NCBI GenBank assembly: GCA_964352985.1
Contig: CAYGUK010000016.1
Location: 1 to 49,352, forward strand
Direction: 5' to 3'
DNA: 49,352 nucleotides
Source: CAYGUK01 sp964352985
Lineage (GTDB): Bacteria > Pseudomonadota > Gammaproteobacteria > JAHCLG01
Shown: one piece after another, positions 18,148 to 26,027 of the stretch
Position numbering within the stretch: position 1 is the stretch's first letter
Layout: each line of letters opens with the position of its first letter
Notes under the pieces: generated by a model
Told to the model about the DNA's origin: nothing
The model's input: the letters and a program-made list of their open reading frames with translations, nothing else
The model's database searches: none
Program-made: the position numbers and the translations under genes

Positions 18148-19221
18148 TTATAGATTCAGTGAGTGCTCTCTTTTATTAGATAATTCTAATAAATGCATTG
18201 CGCGTTTAACAACGACTGATGCCATATCTTCACCATCACTAATTAATTTTCTACTTTGAAAAGCAGTGTGAATTAATCCTTTGACAATCCTCAACTCAAC
18301 ATCTTTTTTACCGAGTTTTTGTAATACGTCGTAATAAGCTTCACTATGGTGTCTTATCGCATCATATTCTGGGATCACTAAACTAATAGGGGGTAATCCA
18401 TCTGCGTTTGTTATTGCGACGGGAGATACAGCTTCACTTTTTGGATTATCTTCTGGTCTTAAGAATTGTTTGAATAAATATTCTAGAATTCCTGCAGGAA
18501 ATAAATCATGCCCCGTATAATTAAAGCCTTTGATGACTAATCTCGTTTCTGAAAAATCTGTCGTAGGACTCACAAAAACTCCGGCAGAAATACGGCCACC
18601 TAGATCTTTTGTACGTGACATATTTAGCGCTAAAATTGCTAGTGTTGCGCCAGAACTACTACCACTTAAAATTACATTGTTAGGATCGACTTTTAATGCC
18701 GCTACATGTTGAAAAATATATTTGATCGCGCAAAAGGCATCTAATACGGGAATGGGAAATTTATACTCTGGTGCTAAACGTGGGTTAACTTGAATAACTC
18801 GACAATCACCATATTCACTCATGAAACTATTAACGGCATCTTCTGCTTGATTATCCGAGACAAATCCGCCGCCAGGAAAATGAATAAATGTTTTTAAGAT
18901 ATGTGCTTCCATGCCCTTTGGTACAAACATCTTTGCTGAAAGCATACCATTACCATCTGAATTTGGAATGGTAGTGATATCAGTAATACGAACTTTAGCT
19001 GAGCATGGACCGGTAGTTTCGCGAAAGCCAACCGTTGATTTCCGATAGTCTTCGATACTCATGTCATGATAGTTAGGCGCATCACCTCCAGTCTTACGTA
19101 CAGACTCAACAAATTCTCTTGTTTGGAGAGTATATTGAGGTCCTTCTTCTTCAATATATTCTTGTTTACGTTTGTTTCTACATCTCGAAAAGCAACAACA
19201 CCAACTCCAACCCCATGACAT
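18148..19221 (-). CDS. HSL-family alpha/beta hydrolase with cysteine-rich N-terminus, 357 aa
   Basis: Hormone-sensitive-lipase-type hydrolase. The oxyanion motif is IHFPGGGF (114-120), the nucleophile elbow GSSSG puts Ser189 at the centre, and Asp287 (PEYDAIR) and His318 (GLIHTAF) complete the triad. It should hydrolyse short or medium acyl esters. The first 20 residues (MSWGWSWCCCFSRCRNKRKQ) are unusual: four cysteines in seven residues, flanked by Trp and followed by a basic patch, like an S-acylated membrane anchor of eukaryotic proteins. That would suit a host-targeted effector, but export is unproven. It lies opposite to and between the two operons of the biosynthetic cluster, and its 3' end is 6 bp from the transporter gene. 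Confidence 0.85.
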   Translation of the reverse strand: MSWGWSWCCCFSRCRNKRKQEYIEEEGPQYTLQTREFVESVRKTGGDAPNYHDMSIEDYRKSTVGFRETTGPCSAKVRITDITTIPNSDGNGMLSAKMFVPKGMEAHILKTFIHFPGGGFVSDNQAEDAVNSFMSEYGDCRVIQVNPRLAPEYKFPIPVLDAFCAIKYIFQHVAALKVDPNNVILSGSSSGATLAILALNMSRTKDLGGRISAGVFVSPTTDFSETRLVIKGFNYTGHDLFPAGILEYLFKQFLRPEDNPKSEAVSPVAITNADGLPPISLVIPEYDAIRHHSEAYYDVLQKLGKKDVELRIVKGLIHTAFQSRKLISDGEDMASVVVKRAMHLLELSNKREHSLNL

Positions 19222-19325
19222 AATTTTTCTAACTCATTTGTTTATGTTTATAGAATTTATGCATTATAATAGAAAATTTTAAAATAATCGATAATGATTT
19301 AAGCAATGTTTTGGGGAGAGACTTC

Positions 19326-20894
19326 ATGATAAATGGCAGCTGTTCACTAAAAGAGGGGCGAATACTCAGTTATAAAATGCAAGGCCCCAACTCTGGTGAA
19401 ATTATTTTTGTCTTTCCTGGTACGCCTGGCTCTCGTGAATTCAAATTTGCCGATGACGATTTATTAAACGCATTAAATTTACAATTAGTGATTATTGATC
19501 GACCAGGCTATGGTGAATCTACTTTTTTAGAGAAACGACAATTAATCGATTGGCCCCATGATGTTGAACAAATAATGACACATTTTCAGTTAAGCACTGT
19601 ATCGATTTTAGGATATTCTGGTGGCGGCCCACATGCCCTCGCCTGTGCAGCATTACTACCAGAAAAAATTAAATCACTGAGTATTGTCGCTAGTGCTGAT
19701 CCCCATGCAGAAAGTGAACTCTACAATTTATTAAGCAATGATGCCAAAAAGCTTTGCGATATTGCCTATTCAAACGATAAAAATTTAATCGAAAAAGAAT
19801 TTGCATCGATATTTACATCATCAGAAGACATTTTATCTAATTTATTAGCAAACTCATCAGCGTGTGATCATAATATTTTTTCACAAAATAATATTACTGA
19901 AATGTTATTAGCCAATCTTACAGAAGCATTAAAACAACAAAATAATAATGCGCTATACGAGTTTGCTACATTATTAACTCCTTGGAATTTTGATCTTAAC
20001 AAGATCACTTGCCCCGTCGATTTATGGTATGGTTCAGAAGATGCAGTTGAACTTCATACGCAAAATGCTGGACAGTTTTTAAAAAGTAACATCAAAAACG
20101 CCGATTTACATGTGTTACCTGATGAGGGATGCTCAATTCTCTGGACAAAGGCAAATGATATTCTACTCTCATTAAAAAAAAACGCTGAAAACATAACACT
20201 ATCACTCCCTAATAAAACGAATATCACGTTATCATCACCTAAAGATGTGTTTAAACCAAATTTAACGACACAACTTTGTTTACAATCCGCTTATGAATTT
20301 ATTAAACAACCTGTAAAATTATTAGATATTGGCTGTGGATCAGGCATTATCGGCTTATCCTTAACAAAAATGAAAAAAGTCACTGAACCTTTATATCTAT
20401 CGGACTTATCCCAAAAAGCTATCGATGTTTGTCTCGAAAATGCAAACAAGGAAAACATTCAAGCATCGATAAAACAAGGAAACTTATTTGAACCCTGGCA
20501 AGATAATAAATTTGATTTTATTATAAGTGATGTCGCTGGTATTTCAGAAGATATCGCCGCATTATCACCGTGGTATGAGAACATTCCCATTGATACGGGA
20601 AAAAATGGCACTGAATTATTAGACTTTATCATCCGTCAAGCAAAAAACTATTTAAATGACAATGGCGTATTATTATTTCCTATTGTATCTTTATGCAAGG
20701 AAGACATATTATTAAAAAGTGCGCGTGAATCATTTAATCAAGTCATTATCCATAAAGAACAATCATGGCCTTTACCAAGCATCATGCTTAAACATAAAGC
20801 CATATTAGCACAATTAAAACAAGACAATATTATCTCTTATGTTGAATCTTTTGGCACAATATTATGTTCAACAAAAATTGTTATCTGTTATTAG
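19326..20894 (+). CDS. fusion of alpha/beta hydrolase and SAM methyltransferase, 522 aa
   Basis: Residues 1-275 are an alpha/beta hydrolase: oxyanion region FVFPGTPGSREF, the strand VIIDRPGYGES and the nucleophile elbow GYSGGG with Ser98. Residues about 285-522 are a class I methyltransferase with LLDIGCGSGIIGLSL (GCGSG about 336-340). Where HemK/PrmC enzymes have NPPY, this one has ISDVAG, so it is not a glutamine methyltransferase. The frame opens with TTG at 19311, but GGGGAG precedes the ATG at 19326, so that start is chosen. It is the first gene of a unit with the ACP (12-bp gap) and the KAS III-like gene. It could release or proofread a carrier-bound chain and methylate it; methyl-ester formation coupled to hydrolysis is one idea. 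I know no common family with this order. Confidence 0.85.
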   Translation: MINGSCSLKEGRILSYKMQGPNSGEIIFVFPGTPGSREFKFADDDLLNALNLQLVIIDRPGYGESTFLEKRQLIDWPHDVEQIMTHFQLSTVSILGYSGGGPHALACAALLPEKIKSLSIVASADPHAESELYNLLSNDAKKLCDIAYSNDKNLIEKEFASIFTSSEDILSNLLANSSACDHNIFSQNNITEMLLANLTEALKQQNNNALYEFATLLTPWNFDLNKITCPVDLWYGSEDAVELHTQNAGQFLKSNIKNADLHVLPDEGCSILWTKANDILLSLKKNAENITLSLPNKTNITLSSPKDVFKPNLTTQLCLQSAYEFIKQPVKLLDIGCGSGIIGLSLTKMKKVTEPLYLSDLSQKAIDVCLENANKENIQASIKQGNLFEPWQDNKFDFIISDVAGISEDIAALSPWYENIPIDTGKNGTELLDFIIRQAKNYLNDNGVLLFPIVSLCKEDILLKSARESFNQVIIHKEQSWPLPSIMLKHKAILAQLKQDNIISYVESFGTILCSTKIVICY

Positions 20895-20906
20895 AGGAGT
20901 AAAGCC

Positions 20907-21161
20907 ATGGCAAAGGATGAGAATGAGATCAAGAATTTAACTGAAGCAACTGTACGAGCAATTGTTATCAATGCCAAAAGTGAATTAGAATTTGAGCAAG
21001 TAAGAGATAATTTACCTTTTGAATCACTAGAATTAATTAACATATTAGTTGCCATCGATAAGATTGTTAACGGTGAACTCAGTAAAATATCTGAAGCACA
21101 TCAAGTGACAGATTATACGAGTTTAATAAAATTACTAAAAGAACATCAATTTTTATCATGA
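20907..21161 (+). CDS. acyl carrier protein, 84 aa
   Basis: A small acidic helical protein with the carrier pattern NLPFESLELINILVAIDKIV. Ser40 is the predicted phosphopantetheine site; the usual DSL is ESL. Length and helix pattern fit a discrete ACP or PCP. A strong GAGGAG precedes the ATG, and the stop overlaps the KAS III gene by ATGA, so the two are made together. It probably carries the acyl or aminoacyl group handled by the KAS III-like enzyme, the hydrolase-methyltransferase or the separate adenylation enzyme. It differs from a fatty-acid-synthesis AcpP, which normally has the intact DSL motif. Confidence 0.85.
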   Translation: MAKDENEIKNLTEATVRAIVINAKSELEFEQVRDNLPFESLELINILVAIDKIVNGELSKISEAHQVTDYTSLIKLLKEHQFLS

Positions 21162-22066
21162 TTGAGTTTATTAATTTCTCTTATCAATTAGCATCAAACA
21201 TAGAAACACTGCGAGAATTAAATTTTCCTAATGAGACAACTATTCTTGAAAAAACTGGTGTGCGTGAACGATATCTATTAAAAGACAATGAATCGCTACA
21301 TAGTTTAAGTGTGCAATGTAGTAATGAAGTCTTAAACACTTTTCCTAAAGACAAGATTGATGCTTTGATTCTTGTGAAACAAACTCCAGAATATACAATT
21401 CCTAATGATGCTTGTTGGTTACAAAAAGAATTAGACTTAATTAATGCACATATCGCCATTGATCTTAATCAAGGATGTGCTGGATTTATTTATGGTTTAT
21501 CTTATTGTTATGGCTTAATTGCTTCTCATCAAATATATACAGCATTATTAGTGACTGCCAATAATTATAATCAGTATATTTCAAAAGACAACAAAACCTT
21601 ACGTCCATTATTTTCTGATGCGGTAAGTGCCACCATAATACAAAAAAATAATAGAAAAAAATGTGAATTTTATTTTTATACAAATACAAGTCAACTCGAT
21701 GCATTATATTTGAACAATCAACAAATCAACATGAATGGTCCCAAAATGTTAATGACAGTCTTAAAAAAAGTCCCGGCTGCCATTAATGATTTATTATCGA
21801 AATCCAATCTTGAAAAAGACAAAATAGATTTATTTGTTTTCCATCAAGCTAGCAATGTTGTGTTAGATAATTTGCAGAGGATCCTAGACATACCTGATGA
21901 TAAATTTTATCGCGATAATAATTTTCCAGGAAATACTATCTCATCAACCATCCCCATTGCATTAACAAAATTAAATCGAGATGGCAGCTTATCATCGGGC
22001 ATGAAAATCATCTGTATTGGTTTTGGGACTGGATTTTCAATAGCAGGTTGTATGATACAACTCTAA
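21158..22066 (+). CDS. beta-ketoacyl-ACP synthase III-like enzyme, 302 aa
   Basis: A FabH-type thiolase-fold protein with the whole Cys-His-Asn triad: C107 (LNQGCAGFIYGL), H229 (FVFHQASN) and N259 (FPGNTISSTIP). It begins with the typical TGVRERY near residues 33-39. KAS III enzymes either condense an acyl-CoA with malonyl-ACP or, in natural-product clusters, transfer acyl groups to hydroxyl or amino acceptors. Its overlap with the ACP gene and its place in this cluster suggest it makes or transfers the starter acyl group of the lipopeptide. At 302 residues it is slightly shorter than E. coli FabH. Its 3' end overlaps the opposed adenylation gene by 30 bp. Confidence 0.88.
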   Translation: MIEFINFSYQLASNIETLRELNFPNETTILEKTGVRERYLLKDNESLHSLSVQCSNEVLNTFPKDKIDALILVKQTPEYTIPNDACWLQKELDLINAHIAIDLNQGCAGFIYGLSYCYGLIASHQIYTALLVTANNYNQYISKDNKTLRPLFSDAVSATIIQKNNRKKCEFYFYTNTSQLDALYLNNQQINMNGPKMLMTVLKKVPAAINDLLSKSNLEKDKIDLFVFHQASNVVLDNLQRILDIPDDKFYRDNNFPGNTISSTIPIALTKLNRDGSLSSGMKIICIGFGTGFSIAGCMIQL

Positions 22067-23572
22067 TAGTGCTTTTTTATCAATTTTACCGTTTGTCGTT
22101 AATTTAAATTCAGGTATCTCAATAAAAAACATTGGGATCATATAATAAGGTAATTTCTCAGCAAGATAATGTTCAATTTCATCTTGGCTTAGATTGATTT
22201 TCTTATTAAGTTGATAGAATAATACAATAAAAGTGTCACCGTCATTATTTATTTTTAACACTTTAGTATTTACTATCGCTTGATGTTGAAATAAAACATT
22301 TTCGATTTCACCAAGTTCTACTCGATAACCCGCCAATTTTATTTGTTCATCTTTTCTTCCGATAAAATCCAGACTACCATCGACAAGAAAGCGAGCAAAA
22401 TCACCCGTACGTAAATAGACTTTTTTCTTATTTGATTGATCATAAGCGGTATAATACATTTTAGTATTTAATTCACGTTTGATATAACCTGAGGACACGG
22501 TTGGACCCGCGATGCAAATTTCGCCTTCTATACTAGATTCTGTCATGTTGCCATTTTCAAAATGGCATAATTTGATTTCAACACCGGGTAATGCTTTTCC
22601 TATACAAGATTCAGAATCAGCAATTAAACTATCACCTTGCTTTATGCTATAAAAAGTAGAATGAATACATGCTTCCGTAATTCCATACATATTGACTAAT
22701 TCAACTCTGGCCAAACCATCAATATGATTTAAATCATGCCATGCTTTTTCTACGTTTAATTTACCCCCTGCAGTAATTATATATCGTAATGGTAAAATAT
22801 TAGTGTTTTGCTGGCACAACAGGGCGTGAATAAATTGATAATATGCTGGTGGTGTAAACGCTGAAATGGTTATTTTATTTTCCAAAATAAATGATAATAA
22901 AGACTGTGGATTATTTTTAATCTTAGCGTTTGGAATAAAAAGTGTCGCACCCGTCGTGAGAGCACTAAAAATTTCCCAAATCGAGAAATCAAATCCACAG
23001 GCATGATACCAAATCCATTTATCTTCTGGCGTAAATGAAAATAATTCATGACACGCATTTAATAGATGAGACAAATTCGCATGTGAAATTAATACACCTT
23101 TCGGTGTCCCTGTTGATCCTGACGTGTATAACAAATAGCAGATTTCGTTTTGATTCATTTTATTATTGTAAGTAGATAAACCATTAAATTTAATCTTTTC
23201 GACATTAAGAGTATTTGGATGATTAATGATATTTGCATTAGCTTTATCTGTGAGAATCATCTTTGGATGACAATCATTGATAATTAACTTGATTCGCTCT
23301 ATTGGATTTAAACAATCAAGAGGTAAATATATAGCGCCAATTCTCATAATGGCGATAATAACAGCAATAGCAAAAATAGATTTATCCATATGAACAGCGA
23401 TGATATCTTGTTTGTGACAGCCTTCATTAATTAATCGCTGTGCGATATCATAGGATAATTGTTGTAATTCAATAAAGGAAACTTGTTTAGTGAGATGACT
23501 GATTGCAGTTTTATTAGGATATTGATTAGAGATTGAATCAAATTTATTAATGGCTAAATCGAGATTATTCAT
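22037..23572 (-). CDS. free-standing NRPS adenylation enzyme, 511 aa
   Basis: A complete A domain without a carrier. It has YTSGSTGTPKGVLISH, FDFSIWEIF, NMYGITEACIH, YLRTGDFARFL, GRKDEQIKLAGYRVELGEIE and the A10 lysine in TNGKIDKK. It activates an amino acid as the aminoacyl-AMP and loads it on a carrier. My by-eye specificity code D-F-W-A-I-A-M-I-H-K shares seven of ten positions with the threonine code DFWNIGMVHK, and the YGITE variant is common in threonine-like domains. The NRPS at 11697-17432 has one carrier (PCP1) with no A domain, so loading in trans is the simplest role; the discrete ACP is the alternative target. It is transcribed against the KAS III operon with a 30-bp 3' overlap. 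Confidence 0.92.
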   Translation of the reverse strand: MNNLDLAINKFDSISNQYPNKTAISHLTKQVSFIELQQLSYDIAQRLINEGCHKQDIIAVHMDKSIFAIAVIIAIMRIGAIYLPLDCLNPIERIKLIINDCHPKMILTDKANANIINHPNTLNVEKIKFNGLSTYNNKMNQNEICYLLYTSGSTGTPKGVLISHANLSHLLNACHELFSFTPEDKWIWYHACGFDFSIWEIFSALTTGATLFIPNAKIKNNPQSLLSFILENKITISAFTPPAYYQFIHALLCQQNTNILPLRYIITAGGKLNVEKAWHDLNHIDGLARVELVNMYGITEACIHSTFYSIKQGDSLIADSESCIGKALPGVEIKLCHFENGNMTESSIEGEICIAGPTVSSGYIKRELNTKMYYTAYDQSNKKKVYLRTGDFARFLVDGSLDFIGRKDEQIKLAGYRVELGEIENVLFQHQAIVNTKVLKINNDGDTFIVLFYQLNKKINLSQDEIEHYLAEKLPYYMIPMFFIEIPEFKLTTNGKIDKKALLELYHTTCY

Positions 23573-24063
23573 TATTTAGTTTTTATTCCTTTTTAATATC
23601 ATCTCTGTCATCCTTCGCGAATAGGGGGATCTTTTTAATAGATAGAAGTACTTACACATTCATGCGAAATGACCGAAATAAAAATTTGTCCCTTGTTAAA
23701 GTACGAATATTATATATATCACAATAAATCACCGTTATTCAAACATAAATATAATGATGCTCAATGTCGAAATAAGCTGTAAATTTTCAAGTTCAGAGCA
23801 CAATTCATATGCTCGTTGCATTAAATGAATAAACACGAAACAGCTAAAACATGCCGATTAGCGCTCGCCAATTGATATACAGTTGCATCGCCTCTGTTAC
23901 CCTCAAATCAATAACAATATCGTTAAACTTTTTAATGATTATCCTTATGTTACAATTTGTTTTTTAATAGTAGAAAATTCGTGATAGTTTAATCCCGGTT
24001 GATAATGTTGAGATATTTTATCAATTAACAGCCCGATTAAAGCATGCAATATAATGCATTCAC
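23573..24063. other. gene-free AT-rich DNA upstream of the adenylation gene
   Basis: This stretch holds the promoter side of the adenylation gene and otherwise broken frames only. I see no gene, strong hairpin or repeat that I can support. Confidence 0.4.
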
Positions 24064-24180
24064 CTAATATATTAGCCATATTTTAAATTTATCAAGAATA
24101 AGCTTAGCATGTTTTAAACGATAAAATTTAGTTTGTTCCTCATTCAATTTATAAGGAAGAGCTTTGATTATATTGAATTA
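24064..24180 (-). pseudogene. fragment resembling an IS66-family transposase
   Basis: About 35 codons read IKALPYKLNEEQTKFYRLKH followed by AKLILDKFKIWL and a stop. The pattern (Glu-Gln, Arg, Ala-Lys, Ile-Leu-Asp, Phe, Trp-Leu) resembles the IS66 transposase region where the consensus is like SPEER...KAKPILDAFFEWL. No start codon, terminal repeat or further transposase domain remains, so it would be debris. Confidence 0.4.
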
Positions 24181-24622
24181 TAAACCTGATATTTGCAATC
24201 AACATCTTTAACACTTATCTTTGTGCTTTGTTGAGGATAGATTGAGTAAATACATGTTAAAATTGTTTTCATAAACTTCTCTGGTTGCCTTTTTTCATTA
24301 TGTTAGAATATTTGGCTATAATTTGGAAATATTTTAAGACAAAGCCCGATAACCACTGATAATATAAATGCTTGGAAAATACGTATATTACTATGATTTT
24401 TTACTGTTTACTGTAGTCTCAGGTACTTTGTTACGATCATTATCAAATACCGCTTTCCTGGCTTCGCCCCCCTTGGTAACATCACACCATAAAAAAAGTA
24501 ATAAAATTCATCATTAGCTTTCAGAAAACAGCAACAAATTACAAAACTGCTCTCAACCCGACCTCAAATAAAATATATAAAATATTTTCTATATCTTTCA
24601 TAGAGTTATTCCAAACATCCCC
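24181..24622. other. gene-free DNA with right repeat copy
   Basis: Broken frames only. It contains the right copy of the dispersed repeat that flanks the biosynthetic cluster (listed separately) and leads into a tRNA fragment. No promoter or terminator stands out. Confidence 0.4.
24405..24476. repeat. dispersed degenerate repeat, right copy
   Basis: Matches the left copy at 8838-8895 in the same orientation: CTGTAGTCT, then an indel, ACGATCATTATCAAATACCG, then CTTGG. Reverse-strand frames of both copies give similar peptides (here GGEARKAVFDNDRNK), so both may derive from one coding or mobile sequence. Confidence 0.5.
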
Positions 24623-24649
24623 AGGGTTCGAATCCCTCTCTCTCCGCCA
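24623..24649 (+). repeat. tRNA-Ser 3' end fragment, possible attachment site
   Basis: The bases AGGGTTCGAATCCCTCTCTC and the following TCCGCCA reproduce the T-loop, acceptor strand and CCA end of a bacterial tRNA-Ser. The rest of the tRNA is absent upstream. Partial tRNA 3' ends are typical remains of integration by tyrosine-recombinase elements. At 24706-24723 an inverted, nearly identical T-arm sequence (AGAGAGGGATTTGAACCC) lies on the other strand. No integrase gene remains in the window. Confidence 0.6.
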
Positions 24650-24730
24650 ACTAAATAAAGTCGCCAATTTACAATTCAACTCATCACTCGAATAAAACTT
24701 CGTTTAGAGAGGGATTTGAACCCGATAAGA

Positions 24731-24862
24731 GGGTTTGACAAAATTATTTGCGAAGAGCACGAGCTTGCGAGTGCGGCAAATAATTTTGGACGTGCGTAGC
24801 ACGCCCCGTAGGGGTGACGAGGGAACGAAGTGACTGAGGAATCAATCCTTTAATCGAACCCA
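24731..24862 (+). repeat. direct repeat flanking the hcp islet, left copy
   Basis: The core GGGGTGACGAGGGAAC, followed by variable bases and GAGGAATCAATCC, matches 29174-29220, and weaker similarity extends upstream through the AAAATTATT...GCG region. This copy also contains short internal palindromes (TTATTTGC with GCAAATAA, CCCCGTAGGGG). The element is GC-richer than its surroundings. No coding frame explains it. Confidence 0.7.
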
Positions 24863-25528
24863 AAAGAATTTTTTTTAGCAAGTCACATCAAGCATCAAAT
24901 TATAAATGCAAATAAAAAATATTGAATTATTAAAATTAAAACTTTTCAAAATTTTCTAGATATAGCTCATACTCACTTAAGTATTACCCCTTTTTCGCCT
25001 CTTTTTTATGTATAAAAATAGATAGTAATTAATATTAAAAAAGCATTTTTAATGCAAAAATAATCATTGAGAATTTAACAAAATAATAGTTGTTTTCTTA
25101 AAGCTCTTTAGAAATTAAAACATTTTTATTAATTATATAAAAAAATTGATTTATTTCTTCATCTATTTATTCTAATCTTTTAGGAATATTGTAGTGTAAA
25201 ATAATTTTCTTTTGATAGTAACTTCTCTGCTGCGAAAACATCAACATCCCCAGTGATGTGTCGAATAGCTCATCAAATAAGTCTTCTTAACAAGCTTCAC
25301 TAATTTCTAAATTTATATGTGTTTCTCATTTAACAAAAATTTGATTGCGCCTATACTGTACACTCAATTGATGCAAGATCAATTTTAATAGCTAATGAAC
25401 ATATTTTTATGTTTATTTAATGTTTTTTACTTGTTTAATTTCTTGATATTTTTATTTTAAGCATTAATATAATACCATAGCTATGTTTTATAATTTAATT
25501 AGCAATGTATTGAGGAGGACTATAAATC
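24863..25528. other. gene-free leader of the hcp islet
   Basis: Very AT-rich (long A/T tracts) with no gene that I can support. The last 30 bp carry the strong GAGGAGGA ribosome binding site of hcp. A long leader before an hcp gene could hold regulation, but I see no defined motif. Confidence 0.45.
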
Positions 25529-26014
25529 ATGACTGTATATATGAAAATAGATGGCATTTCAGGTAACGTTACCGATAAAAATTACAAAGACTGGATACAA
25601 ATTCACGACATTGAATTCTGTGGTGTCTCTCAAAAAGTAAATTCCTCAATTGGTCGTCAACAGGATAGAATTTCTAGTCATCCAGCATTTGGTGATTTTA
25701 CTATTGTAAAATCAGTTGATCGCAGCACGATCAATTTATTATCTCATGTTGCTACGGGCCAAGTAATACAAAATGTTGAAATCGATTATGTAACAACCGG
25801 CAACCCTAATTATACTTATTTAAAATATATATTAAAAAATGTACTAATCACTCACTATAGTAATCGTGAAACTTCTGGCCAAAATATGCCAGTTGAAGAA
25901 GTATCATTAAACTATGAATCAATAGAATCTATGTATTACCAACGGCAACAAAATAATACTCAAGGAACACCGACACGATTTGGATATGATTTAACAAACG
26001 CAACAAAATTATAA
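25529..26014 (+). CDS. hcp: Hcp family type VI secretion tube protein, 161 aa
   Basis: The sequence follows the Hcp1 family from end to end: MTVYMKIDGISGNVTDKNY at the N-terminus, GVSQKVNSS, SHPAFGDFTIVKSVDRST, LKYILKNVLITHYS, EEVSLNYESIE and a terminal RFGYDL. Hcp forms hexameric rings that stack into the inner tube of the type VI secretion system and also carries small effectors. The start is fixed by GAGGAGGA 10 nt upstream. No sheath, baseplate or ClpV gene occurs in the window, so this is an orphan copy of the kind usually placed next to effector genes. The next gene follows after 13 bp. Confidence 0.92.
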   Translation: MTVYMKIDGISGNVTDKNYKDWIQIHDIEFCGVSQKVNSSIGRQQDRISSHPAFGDFTIVKSVDRSTINLLSHVATGQVIQNVEIDYVTTGNPNYTYLKYILKNVLITHYSNRETSGQNMPVEEVSLNYESIESMYYQRQQNNTQGTPTRFGYDLTNATKL

Positions 26015-26027
26015 ATGGAGTTAAATC

